NCBI RefSeq assembly: GCF_019977755.1
Contig: NZ_AP025145.1
Location: 372,001-436,000 of the forward strand
Reading direction: 5' to 3'
DNA: 64,000 nucleotides
DNA from: Vibrio penaeicida
Lineage (GTDB): Bacteria > Pseudomonadota > Gammaproteobacteria > Enterobacterales > Vibrionaceae
The position numbers and the translations under genes are program-made. Below the pieces are notes generated by a model. That model did not search any database. It was not told the DNA's origin and was given only the letters and a program-made list of their open reading frames with translations. Below, in pieces: positions 17,058 to 25,352 of this stretch. Within the stretch, counting starts at the first letter, position 1. Every line of letters starts with the position of its first letter.

Positions 17058-18356
17058 ATGAAAATCAAGATAAAAGGACAAACTGGCCAAGAAATTTTTG
17101 AGTCGGTTCGATCGCTCATTGCTTCTGGAGAGCTTGAAGAGGGCTGTGCTTTGCCCCCAGTAAGGGAACTGGCTCAAGAAGTGGGCGTGAATAGAAATAC
17201 GGTTGCTGGTGTTTATCAACGCTTGGTGAAAGCGGGCTTGGCGGAAACTAAAGGCCGGTTGGGAACTAGGGTAAAAGCTCGGCAAACAGCCGGTCAGCAT
17301 GACGGGGTAACCGAAACTCAATTGGTGGATCTGGCGGATGGAAACTTAAAACGAGAGTGGCTTCCCGATCTAAACCAAGTTGCGCAACAAAGTAATTTTA
17401 AGCAGTTTGTTTATGGTGAATCCCCTATATTGCCGGAAATGGAAGAATTTGGCAGAGGGTGTTTTAAAGCGGATTGCCCTGAAGAAATGGGGTTCTCGAT
17501 AACAGGTGGAGCCGTCGACTCATTAGAGCGTTTGTTGGCTACCCATTTACTTCCCGGTGACAAAATTGCCGTAGAAGACCCGTGTTATCTCGGATCCGCT
17601 AATGCTATTCAACTTGCGAGTATGGTTGCCGTCGGAGCCAACATGGACGGCGATGGTATGCTGCCGGATGAACTTGAAGCCCACCTAAAAAAAGGAGCGC
17701 GAGCGGTGCTCTTCACGCCTAGAGCGCAAAACCCGACGGGGTGTTGCTACAGTGAAAAACGCGCTCAAGAAATTCGTGATGTGCTTTCTCGTTATCCCAA
17801 TGTGCTGGTGTTGGTGGATGACCACTACGCGCTACTTTCTACCTGCGAATACCAAAATCTGATCCCAGATAATGCACAGTATTGGGCTGTGTACCGCTCA
17901 GTTTCTAAAGGGTTAGGTCCAGATCTTCGGCTGGCATTTGTAGCCGCAGATTTGGTGACGACAAAGCGGCTACAAAGTCGTTTGATTCCGGGCATGACAT
18001 GGGTAAGTCGCATTTTACAATCTATGGTTCTCACCGCATTACAATCTAAGTCGGTTCAAAAGCAACTTGTTGATACGAGCGAGAAGTGTCGTCAGAGCCG
18101 ATTATGGTTGATCCAAGCATTGGCAAAACATGGATTATCCATTCGAGAGGATATTGAAGGAGTGAATGTTTGGGTGCCAGTGAAAGGTGATAGTCAGGCT
18201 TGTGCCTATGAACTGTCTAAACTGGGTTGGTTAGTCAGACCGGGAAGTTTGTATGATATTGATAGCCAATCGAAAGGATTACGAATTACAACGGTAAAAT
18301 TGGATAAGCAACAAGCCCAGCAACTGGCGAAAGATATCGTCTCGGTTTGTCTATAA
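17058..18356 (+). CDS. MocR-type regulator (GntR helix-turn-helix plus aminotransferase domain), PtsJ-like
   Basis: A 432-residue protein. Residues 8-75 are a GntR-type winged helix-turn-helix (LPPVRELAQEVGVNRNTVAGVYQRL); residues 110-430 are a fold-type I aminotransferase domain with the pyridoxal-phosphate Lys in YRSVSKGLGPDLRL. Length and sequence style resemble PtsJ. In the family the PLP domain senses amino acids, amines or vitamers. It is divergent from the DapA/MFS operon, with three direct repeats between them. Effector unknown. Confidence 0.87.
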   Translation: MKIKIKGQTGQEIFESVRSLIASGELEEGCALPPVRELAQEVGVNRNTVAGVYQRLVKAGLAETKGRLGTRVKARQTAGQHDGVTETQLVDLADGNLKREWLPDLNQVAQQSNFKQFVYGESPILPEMEEFGRGCFKADCPEEMGFSITGGAVDSLERLLATHLLPGDKIAVEDPCYLGSANAIQLASMVAVGANMDGDGMLPDELEAHLKKGARAVLFTPRAQNPTGCCYSEKRAQEIRDVLSRYPNVLVLVDDHYALLSTCEYQNLIPDNAQYWAVYRSVSKGLGPDLRLAFVAADLVTTKRLQSRLIPGMTWVSRILQSMVLTALQSKSVQKQLVDTSEKCRQSRLWLIQALAKHGLSIREDIEGVNVWVPVKGDSQACAYELSKLGWLVRPGSLYDIDSQSKGLRITTVKLDKQQAQQLAKDIVSVCL

Positions 18357-18397
18357 TCTTTTCCTACGGCGAGAGTATTGCTGAAACGAAATACAAA

Positions 18398-18424
18398 AGG
18401 AGCTTAGTGGTAAGCTAAGCTCCT
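18398..18424. terminator. Terminator between convergent MocR and serine hydrolase genes
   Basis: A 10-bp perfect stem AGGAGCTTAG / CTAAGCTCCT with a 7-base loop. On the minus strand it runs into TTTTGTATTT, so it suits the minus-strand serine hydrolase. Confidence 0.65.
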
Positions 18425-18467
18425 AATGATTTTGAGATGGCTGCTAATCTATGCTTCGACCATCCCA

Positions 18468-19958
18468 TTAATTGAATATTGGGATAATATCGTTTTTCAT
18501 TAGGTGCATTGCGTCATTTCGATTGGCGTAGTTTGTCGCGGTTTTAACCACAACCAAATCCAAATCTTTCACAATAGCGATCATTTGCCCGCCATAGCCT
18601 AAACCGTAAATGGTTTTATAGACTCGACCATCAACAAAGTGATCATCAAGCCACCAGTAATAGCCATATGTGCTGGCTCCGGGGCTGGTATATAAATAGC
18701 CACGGGTCGAATCTTCAATCCACTCTTTTGCTAGAATGGGTTCACCTTGCCAATTTCCGTCGTTATTCACCAGCATACCCAGTTTGAGCATATCTCTAGG
18801 GCGTAACATTCCACCACCAGCGGTATTACTTACGTCACCCATTTGCGCCGATATATAGGCATTTTTAAAACAGAGTTTGGATAGACCAGAATCGATTATT
18901 GCACCTGCGAATCGCTCTTTTTTATAGCTGTTGGCAATGATTTCCCCAGCTACAGTAACAATACCGCCATTGTAGTTGAATTGGGTACCGGGTTCGGATG
19001 TTAGTGGGCGATCTAAAGTGAATTTAACAGGAGTGTGGCTTCGCATTTCTTGATAGCGGATATTTTCAGGGCTGGAATAAGGCACTGTCCATTCATCCCA
19101 GTCTAAACCTGCACCCATCATGAGCAAGTGCTCTAAGGTAATTTTGCTCTTTTCACCTTGCAGATACTGAGAGTGGTTAGGTAGCAGCTCGCCGAGTGGC
19201 TGCCGAATACCAGAAAGTTTGTTCTCATAGATGGCGACCCCAGTCATGAGTGACGTAAGGCTTTTGGTGACAGACTGAATCGAGTGCGGATAGGATTGCT
19301 TCCAGCCATTCATGTATTCTTCAATAATTAACTGCCCACCTTTCATCACCAAAAAGCTACTTGCTTTCTGATAGAAGTTGTTATTGTTCTTGAATTTATT
19401 AAGCAGTTTATTGAGCTTTTCTTTATCGTATTTGACGTCTTCATTTTTGACCAACCAATCTTCGTGGCATTCAGATTGCGTTTCTATGCTGTTGAACCAG
19501 CTCGATTGGTAGATCTTGTCAACCAATTCGTCATCGCTGGCATCTTCCACTCTGGCAAAGGTATGGTCAGCTCCCCAATAAGTGATGGTCGCGTTGACGT
19601 AATTCCCATTTATGTCGGAACCAAATTTGCCTTGAGTTCCCGTCCCCGTTTCTAGAGAGCGAAAGTGCCCTTCTGAGTCAACGGTAATGGCTTCATGTCC
19701 CCATGCTGTCAATATATAGTCTTGTCCATCATGTTGATAAAACTTAACGTGCGGAAGCCCTCCAAAGTTGGATGAAAACAAGCCTAAGTGCTTATTTGAA
19801 GAGGCTATATCCTGTGAGGTGGTTCCCTGAGAGATAGCTCCCTTAGTGATGGTATCGTGGGTAATGTCATTCTGAGCGACAGAAGTGAAAGGTATGGCGA
19901 CGGCAAGTGTTGCTGCAATGGTGTAACTCAAACGAGTCAAAGGCAAAGATAAACGCAT
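18468..19958 (-). CDS. Secreted serine hydrolase, class C beta-lactamase-like
   Basis: A 496-residue protein with a Sec signal peptide (cleavage near VAQ, residue 29). The penicillin-binding/beta-lactamase-fold domain spans about 190-490, with nucleophile SVTK (SxxK) and YNG (YxN). These proteins include esterases, D-aminopeptidases and beta-lactamases; a true class C enzyme is about 360 residues and lacks this long N-terminal region. Probably periplasmic or secreted hydrolase of unknown substrate. Single-gene unit. Confidence 0.83.
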   Translation of the reverse strand: MRLSLPLTRLSYTIAATLAVAIPFTSVAQNDITHDTITKGAISQGTTSQDIASSNKHLGLFSSNFGGLPHVKFYQHDGQDYILTAWGHEAITVDSEGHFRSLETGTGTQGKFGSDINGNYVNATITYWGADHTFARVEDASDDELVDKIYQSSWFNSIETQSECHEDWLVKNEDVKYDKEKLNKLLNKFKNNNNFYQKASSFLVMKGGQLIIEEYMNGWKQSYPHSIQSVTKSLTSLMTGVAIYENKLSGIRQPLGELLPNHSQYLQGEKSKITLEHLLMMGAGLDWDEWTVPYSSPENIRYQEMRSHTPVKFTLDRPLTSEPGTQFNYNGGIVTVAGEIIANSYKKERFAGAIIDSGLSKLCFKNAYISAQMGDVSNTAGGGMLRPRDMLKLGMLVNNDGNWQGEPILAKEWIEDSTRGYLYTSPGASTYGYYWWLDDHFVDGRVYKTIYGLGYGGQMIAIVKDLDLVVVKTATNYANRNDAMHLMKNDIIPIFN

Positions 19959-20280
19959 AGTAACATCCCTATAAAACCCGCCCTGATTGAAGTGGCAACA
20001 GTGGATGCCGCCACTTCAAACAGTTTGGGTATGAAATTAAAGCCTTATTCAATTTATATTAAACGTATCCCCACATTTTATATAAGGTTTCTAAAATGCG
20101 GCCGAGGGATAAGAATTAAATAAAATGATGATGCAAACAGCCATATGAGTCATTTAGTGAAGTAATTTGTCGAGCTCATTTTGTTTCGCCTATTTAATGT
20201 GCCAGAAGTAAGGTCAATGGAAGTTTGAGGTTTTGTTAAGGATTATTAATGCTGTCAGTCAGTATTACGGTAGGGAAATA
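19959..20280. other. Intergenic region upstream of the serine hydrolase gene
   Basis: About 320 bp with no supported gene. It should hold the promoter of the minus-strand serine hydrolase; I see no clear hexamers or repeats. Confidence 0.5.
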
Positions 20281-20316
20281 AAAAAGGTTGGCTAATCTTG
20301 GTTAGCCAACCTTTTT
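20281..20316 (-). terminator. Strong terminator after ileS
   Basis: A perfect 15-bp stem AAAAAGGTTGGCTAA / TTAGCCAACCTTTTT with a 6-base loop, 16 bp after the ileS stop codon; the stem itself supplies the U-run in both directions. Confidence 0.9.
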
Positions 20317-20332
20317 AAGGAGTAGAGAGGGG

Positions 20333-23300
20333 TTATTTGCGAACGTCGATACGAACGTCACCCATCTCCAGAGCGTGGTTTTCACCAGCATCTTCGGCTA
20401 ACGAGAAATCCAATTGGTTAGCTAGCGTTTCTTCTTGCAAGTAGTCTTGGTGTTTCTCGATCCATTGCTGAACGTCTGGTGAGGTATGAATAGAAATAGA
20501 GATGGTATCCGTTACTTCTAGCCCCATGGTCTTACGGGTTTTCTGAATCCGGCTGATCACTTCTCTCACCATGCCTTCTGCAATAAGTTCGTCGGTGAGA
20601 TTAGGGTCGATTTCCATGGAAATGAATCGATTGGATACCGCGTTAAACCCTTCTTTTGCTTTACGGTAAATGACGATCTCTTCTTCGGTGAAGCTCTGAC
20701 CATCAATGTCAATTTGCCCTTGCTGCTGCAAGCGATCAATGTCGTCTGCGGTTAACTGATCAATTAAGCTGGCGAAGTGCTTCATTTGCTTACCAAGTCG
20801 TTTACCCAACACAGGGAAGTTCGCCTTGGCGTACAAGTCGATAAACTGGTTCTCTTCAGTACTGAATTCGAGGGTTTTGATATTCAGTTCCGACTTGATG
20901 TAACCGGCCAATCGTTCCACATCGCGCAACTCTTCCGGATCACGGTGAAGGACCGTAGCGCGGCTAAGAGGTGTCTTGGTTTTGACCTTCATCTCGTTAC
21001 GCTTCTGGCGACCCATAACGACGAGGTGTTTGAAGCGCTCGACACTGTTTTCCAGCTCCAGCTTTTTCGCTTCGGTGTTTGGCTGCGGGTAATCGCACAA
21101 ATGCACGGAGAGTGGCTGTTCACTTTCTTGCGAGTAGCCTTTGAGTTCTTGGTATACATGCTCCGACAAGAAAGGCGCAAAAGGTGCCATCAGTGTTGAG
21201 AAGGTATTTAAGCAGTAGTAAAGCGTTGCGTAGGCGCTGTCTTTGTCTTGGTTCATTTCAGATTGCCAAAAACGTGCGCGGTTTAAACGGATGTACCAGT
21301 TGGTTAAGTCGTCCAAGAATTCAAACAAAGGTGGTACAACTTCGTACAATCGGTACGCCTGCATTTCAGTGTTTACTTTCTGCTTTAAGCTTTCTAATCG
21401 AGACACGATCCATTGGTCTAAGATGTTATCTGTGTCCAGTTTGCCCGACGCTTTCCAATCGTCGATATCAGCGTAAGTCTTAAAGAATTTGAAACCGTTG
21501 TACCAAGGAAGCAGCACTTGTCGCACCATTTCTTGAACGCCGCTGTCTGCGAATCTTTGTTCTTCCGCTTTTACCAAGCCTGAATTGATCAAGTACAAGC
21601 GCAAGGCATCGGCACCGTATTCTTCCATCAGAATGTCTGGAGCGGTGTAGTTCTTCAAACGCTTAGACATCTTTTTGCCATCTTCTGCCATCACAATGCC
21701 GTTAACGATCACGTTGCTAAACGCAGGCTTGTTAAATAAGGCTTCGCTGAGTACTTGTAAGGTGTAGAACCAACCACGAGTTTGGTCGACCCCTTCAGCA
21801 ATGAAGGACGCTGGGAAGTTGGATTCAAACTTCTCTTTGTTTTCGAACGGGTAGTGAGCTTGCGCGTAAGGCATGGATCCAGACTCGAACCAACAGTCGA
21901 ACACTTCAGGAATACGGCGGTAAACCCCTTCTTCGTTTGGCAAACTAAAGGTAAGGTCGTCCACGTGGTCACGGTGTAAATCAGACACTTCTTTACCCGT
22001 CAGTTTGGTCAGTTCCTCAATCGAACCAACACACAAGTGGTTACCGGTTTTTTCGTTGATCCAGATTGGAAGCGGCGTTCCCCAGTAACGGTTTCGGGAA
22101 ATCGCCCAATCGATCGCGTTTTCCAACCATTTGCCCATTCTTCCTTGCTGGATATGTTCTGGAACCCATTTGATTTGTTGGTTGTTCTTGACCAGATTGT
22201 CGCGAATTTCTGTCACTCTTACATACCAGGAAGGCACGGTACGGTAGATGATTGGTGTATCGGAACGCGGGCAGAATGGGTAGCTGTGCATTAGCGTTTC
22301 TTGGCGATACAGCAATCCTTTGTCTTTAAGAGCGTGAAGGATAGGTTTGTCGGCATCTTTCACATAGGTGTTGGAAAAATCGTTCACTTCTTCAGTGAAT
22401 CGACCACGAGTGTCTAGTGGGCAAACGCTGATTTCGACACCGTGTTCACGACATACACGTTGGTCGTCTTCACCAAAGGCGGGTGCCATATGAACAATGC
22501 CTGTACCGCTATCTAGGGAAACATACCCATCTGCAAGTACTTGGAATGCGCCTTTTTCACTGTGAGCGGAAAAGTATGGGAAAAGTGGCTGGTAGGTTTT
22601 GCCTGTTAGCTCGCTGCCTTTTGCTTTGGTCAGTACTTCGAATTCATTGTTTTTCAGAACCACTTCCATTCTGGCTTCGGCAAGCCATAGGGTTTTATCC
22701 GTGGTTTTGTCCTGTACTTTTACGTAGTCAATATCTGGGTTAACACAGAGCGCTAAGTTAGAAGGTAACGTCCATGGTGTGGTTGTCCATGCGGCGAGAT
22801 AAGCATCTTCATCATCGAGTTTGAATAGAACGGTTGCGGCCGGATCTTGAACGTCTTTGTAGTTAGAAGAAGCTTCAAAGTTAGAAAGAACCGTTTCCAG
22901 TTCTGTGGAGTAAGCAACCACTTTCTCGCCTTGGTATACCAAGCCTTTGCCCCAAAGCTGCTTGAAGACCCACCAAACGGATTCCATGTACCATGGTTCC
23001 ATGGTGCGATAGTCATTTTTGAAATCGACCCAACGACCCAAACGAGAAATGGTTTTTTCCCACTCTTGGGTATAACGCTGAACGATGCCACGGCATTCAT
23101 CGTTGTATTTGGTGATGCCAAATTTTTCCACTGTCTCTTTAGCAGACATGCCCAACGCTTTATCGATTTCGTGCTCGATGGGTAATCCATGGCAATCCCA
23201 ACCGAATCGGCGTTCCACGTGATGACCTAGCATGGTTTGGTAACGAGGAACGATGTCTTTGATGGTAGAGGCAACAAGATGACCATGATGAGGCAGGCCC

Positions 23301-23506
23301 GTTGCAAACGGAGGACCATCATAGAAGATAAACTCTGGCTTGCCTTTGGATTGTTCAAGTGACTTTTCGAAGACTTGGTTTTGCTGCCAAAAATTCAATA
23401 CATCGTGTTCAGCTTGTACGAAAGAAAACTTCGTTGATGAAGTCGGTTGGGTCGATGACGCTTCTTCTTGGGATGACGAAGCGGTTTGGCTAGGTTGTGT
23501 CGACAT
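20333..23506 (-). CDS. ileS: Isoleucyl-tRNA synthetase, IleS2 (eukaryote-like) type
   Basis: A 1,057-residue class I synthetase that charges tRNA-Ile and edits misactivated valine. The HIGH-type motif is in PPFATGLPHHGHL and the KMSKS-type motif is KKMSKRLKN. The length, the PPFATGLPHHGHL form and the C-terminus mark the IleS2 group; usual gammaproteobacterial IleS1 is about 940 residues with PPYANGxIHIGH. IleS2 enzymes are generally little affected by the antibiotic mupirocin. A Ser/Thr/Gln-rich extension of about 25 residues precedes the conserved FSFVQAEHDVLNFW. AGAGGTAAGT before ATG 23506 supports the start. The gene stands alone; the leader looks like an isoleucine attenuator. A second, housekeeping ileS may exist elsewhere. 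Confidence 0.95.
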   Translation of the reverse strand: MSTQPSQTASSSQEEASSTQPTSSTKFSFVQAEHDVLNFWQQNQVFEKSLEQSKGKPEFIFYDGPPFATGLPHHGHLVASTIKDIVPRYQTMLGHHVERRFGWDCHGLPIEHEIDKALGMSAKETVEKFGITKYNDECRGIVQRYTQEWEKTISRLGRWVDFKNDYRTMEPWYMESVWWVFKQLWGKGLVYQGEKVVAYSTELETVLSNFEASSNYKDVQDPAATVLFKLDDEDAYLAAWTTTPWTLPSNLALCVNPDIDYVKVQDKTTDKTLWLAEARMEVVLKNNEFEVLTKAKGSELTGKTYQPLFPYFSAHSEKGAFQVLADGYVSLDSGTGIVHMAPAFGEDDQRVCREHGVEISVCPLDTRGRFTEEVNDFSNTYVKDADKPILHALKDKGLLYRQETLMHSYPFCPRSDTPIIYRTVPSWYVRVTEIRDNLVKNNQQIKWVPEHIQQGRMGKWLENAIDWAISRNRYWGTPLPIWINEKTGNHLCVGSIEELTKLTGKEVSDLHRDHVDDLTFSLPNEEGVYRRIPEVFDCWFESGSMPYAQAHYPFENKEKFESNFPASFIAEGVDQTRGWFYTLQVLSEALFNKPAFSNVIVNGIVMAEDGKKMSKRLKNYTAPDILMEEYGADALRLYLINSGLVKAEEQRFADSGVQEMVRQVLLPWYNGFKFFKTYADIDDWKASGKLDTDNILDQWIVSRLESLKQKVNTEMQAYRLYEVVPPLFEFLDDLTNWYIRLNRARFWQSEMNQDKDSAYATLYYCLNTFSTLMAPFAPFLSEHVYQELKGYSQESEQPLSVHLCDYPQPNTEAKKLELENSVERFKHLVVMGRQKRNEMKVKTKTPLSRATVLHRDPEELRDVERLAGYIKSELNIKTLEFSTEENQFIDLYAKANFPVLGKRLGKQMKHFASLIDQLTADDIDRLQQQGQIDIDGQSFTEEEIVIYRKAKEGFNAVSNRFISMEIDPNLTDELIAEGMVREVISRIQKTRKTMGLEVTDTISISIHTSPDVQQWIEKHQDYLQEETLANQLDFSLAEDAGENHALEMGDVRIDVRK

Positions 23507-23526
23507 ACTTACCTCTAATGGGTTTT

Positions 23527-23600
23527 CCTAAGAGGTTAAGTAAGAAACCCACCTCTTAGGTGGGTTTTTTTAGATTCTTAGCTGCGTAAGCTATCCCACC
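23527..23600 (-). promoter_or_regulatory. Candidate ileS attenuator: competing antiterminator and terminator hairpins
   Basis: On the minus strand, in order: GGTGGG at 23600-23595 (overlapping the last codons of the leader ORF), then the terminator stem AAACCCACCT / AGGTGGGTTT (23567-23558 and 23554-23545, loop of 3) with the U-rich tail TTTCTTACTT. GGTGGG is the exact complement of CCCACC in the 5' arm of the terminator, giving an alternative 2:3 pairing. A 1:2 pairing is also possible (TATCC with GGATA, flanked by GC). In addition CCTAAGAGGT (23560-23551) can pair with ACCTCTTAGG (23536-23527). The tail is less uniform than in the best terminators. Confidence 0.72.
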
Positions 23601-23659
23601 ATTCCGATTGAAATGATGATTATAATTCGTTGGATACCAGCTTGCGCGATCGTGTTCAT
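23591..23659 (-). CDS. Isoleucine-rich leader peptide of ileS
   Basis: A 22-codon ORF, ATG at 23659 and TAG ending at 23591. Eight of 22 residues are Ile, five of them consecutive (ATT ATA ATC ATC ATT at 23626-23612) and another two codons later. The stop lies 23 bases before the terminator stem. No gene was called here because of its size. Leader peptides rich in the regulated amino acid are known for ilv, leu, his, trp, thr and pheST attenuators. No Shine-Dalgarno is visible, and the predicted transcription start lies at or next to the ATG, so it may be translated leaderless. Function inferred from composition and position. Confidence 0.72.
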   Translation of the reverse strand: MNTIAQAGIQRIIIIISIGMVG

Positions 23660-23665
23660 AAATGC

Positions 23666-23694
23666 AGCATCGCAGAATGTGTTTTACCTGTCAA
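23666..23694 (-). promoter_or_regulatory. Candidate promoter of the ileS leader
   Basis: On the minus strand: consensus -35 TTGACA (23694-23689), a 17-bp spacer and -10 GATGCT (23671-23666) with an extended TGC just before it. The -10 is poor, but spacing, -35 and the TGn element are good. The start of transcription would fall about 6 bases later, at the leader ATG. Confidence 0.5.
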
Positions 23695-23759
23695 TCAAGT
23701 TGGCTAGTACATTCTTCACGTTGACTAAAAACAGGCTAGCCAACGCGAAATTTAGACCA

Positions 23760-25085
23760 TTACGCCCCAGTGCAAGTATCTGCACCTTGATCAAGCCAAG
23801 TGCCAAACTTTCCAGTGTCCGCCGGTTCTGTTTGGTTCCAGTATCTCGCTTTCCAGATTCTGCCGTTCCAGCTCACTAAATCGCCAGATTGGTAAGCTTT
23901 TCCGCTTTGCCAAGCTTCCGCGCAGCCATTCCCTGGGTTAGTTGGGTTGGAAGAGTCTGTAACCGTCGCTTTTATTGCAGCGGTGTGGATCTTTGTACCT
24001 GTTCTATCGATGGTGAAGTCCAGCTTCACTTCTGCGGTACCTGCTGCGATAGCGCCAAAGGTCGCTTGTATGGAGCACGCTCTGCCCGCAAGCAGTGGCG
24101 CGGTTGTGCATTTATCGATTGTCATGGCTGGTGTTTCAGCAACGCCTGAACCGGTTAAGTTTGCCGACGTAATATTGATGTCTGCCGTGCCAGTATTACG
24201 AATGGTAAAGAAGTGCTTTTTGCTTTGTCCAAGCTCAAACCCTTCAACCTGAATCGATTTCTTGTAAGTGAAGGCGACTTGGTCGTCTGGATGGGCGATG
24301 ACCCCTTTGATCCAATCATGGTAATGCGTCACATCGCTGTACACACCGTATTTGCCCGGACGAGCACAACCGACTCCCCAGCTCACCACACCAAGTTGGC
24401 TGACTTGTCCGCCTTGGTTAACAACGATTGGACCACCGCTGTCACCAGAGCAAGAGTCTTTCCCGCCTTCAAGGTAGCCTGCACAAAATGCCGATTTTCC
24501 GATATACCCGTTTTGGTAGGCACCGCCTGCGGCGTTACAGGTTTCGGTTGATACCAGAGGTACGTCCACTTCCTGCAATACTTTTGGCGAAGGGCCTTTT
24601 TCTACCGTACGACCTAGCCCAGCAACGGTCAGTGGATCGCCCACTCGAACATATTGGCTCAAGTTGGTTTGCCCCAAATTCACGCCACTAAATCCAGTCG
24701 GTATGCTTTTCAGCTCAATTACCGCGATGTCGTTTAAGCCATACGCTGCTTCATATTCTGGATGCATAAATACGCGTTTTACCTCGAAGCGCGTGCCTTC
24801 TTTATTCTCAAACTTATATCCACCCAGCTTAACGTCAAAGAAAGCGGTATGTTTGTTGCGCAAGCAGTGGGCAGCCGTGAGTACAAAGCCCTCACCAAGG
24901 TAGCTACCACCGCAAAAAGAGCGCTCGCTGTAAGACGGAACGATCTGAGCGAAGAATTGCCAGTCGGCTGGGTTTGCGTCGTTGCCGTTCACAATTCTGG
25001 GGGTAATGTCTGAAGCGCTTGCCGTCATAGGCAGCATAAGGCTGGTAGCCACTGCCAGCATGTTGAGTTTCATCTGTGATTTCAT
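23760..25085 (-). CDS. Secreted trypsin-like protease with chitin-binding (CBM5/12) module
   Basis: A 441-residue protein: Sec signal peptide (cleavage near ASA, residue 25), an IVNG activation site at residue 31, and an S1 peptidase domain with triad H73 (TAAHC), D119 (NDIAV) and S216 (GDSGGP). D210 in the S1 pocket position predicts cleavage after Lys/Arg. An Ig-like region (about 270-380) follows, then a CBM5/12 module (AYQSGDLVSWNGRIWKARYW) near the C-terminus. Similar secreted vibrio proteases exist. The chitin module suggests action on crustacean shell or chitin-associated protein. It is the gene just upstream of the ileS leader, on the same strand, with a separate promoter for ileS likely. 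Confidence 0.9.
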   Translation of the reverse strand: MKSQMKLNMLAVATSLMLPMTASASDITPRIVNGNDANPADWQFFAQIVPSYSERSFCGGSYLGEGFVLTAAHCLRNKHTAFFDVKLGGYKFENKEGTRFEVKRVFMHPEYEAAYGLNDIAVIELKSIPTGFSGVNLGQTNLSQYVRVGDPLTVAGLGRTVEKGPSPKVLQEVDVPLVSTETCNAAGGAYQNGYIGKSAFCAGYLEGGKDSCSGDSGGPIVVNQGGQVSQLGVVSWGVGCARPGKYGVYSDVTHYHDWIKGVIAHPDDQVAFTYKKSIQVEGFELGQSKKHFFTIRNTGTADINITSANLTGSGVAETPAMTIDKCTTAPLLAGRACSIQATFGAIAAGTAEVKLDFTIDRTGTKIHTAAIKATVTDSSNPTNPGNGCAEAWQSGKAYQSGDLVSWNGRIWKARYWNQTEPADTGKFGTWLDQGADTCTGA

Positions 25086-25352
25086 GCTTTATCCTTTTAA
25101 TTTTAGTTGTCCCAAACATTCGAAGGTTTGGGTATATGCCTCGTGGGGCATAAAGCATGTTAGTCGCCTGTTTTTTACTCAACAAATTGATTTCGAAAAT
25201 AAATGGCACTTAATAAATGTTATGCACTGAGTGTCAAAAGGCTGGCTGAAACAACACAGTGATCGGACGAGTTAGGGTGACTTTTATCTGAAATTACTGA
25301 TAGTTAACGTATTGAATTCGATTAAGAAAATCCTTGAATGTTTATGAACTCT

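Noticed and set aside
23545..23571. The ileS leader hairpin as a plus-strand terminator (it has a better T-run on that strand)
   Set aside because: No plus-strand gene ends before it; the antisense of ileS lies there. The Ile-rich ORF and complementary GGTGGG on the minus strand explain it better, though bidirectional use is possible.
23600..23659. T-box riboswitch upstream of ileS
   Set aside because: No T-box bulge consensus (AGGGUGGNACCGCG) and no specifier-loop structure; T-boxes are not known in this group. A perfect TATAAT in the Ile codons has no matching -35 and was also discounted as a promoter.
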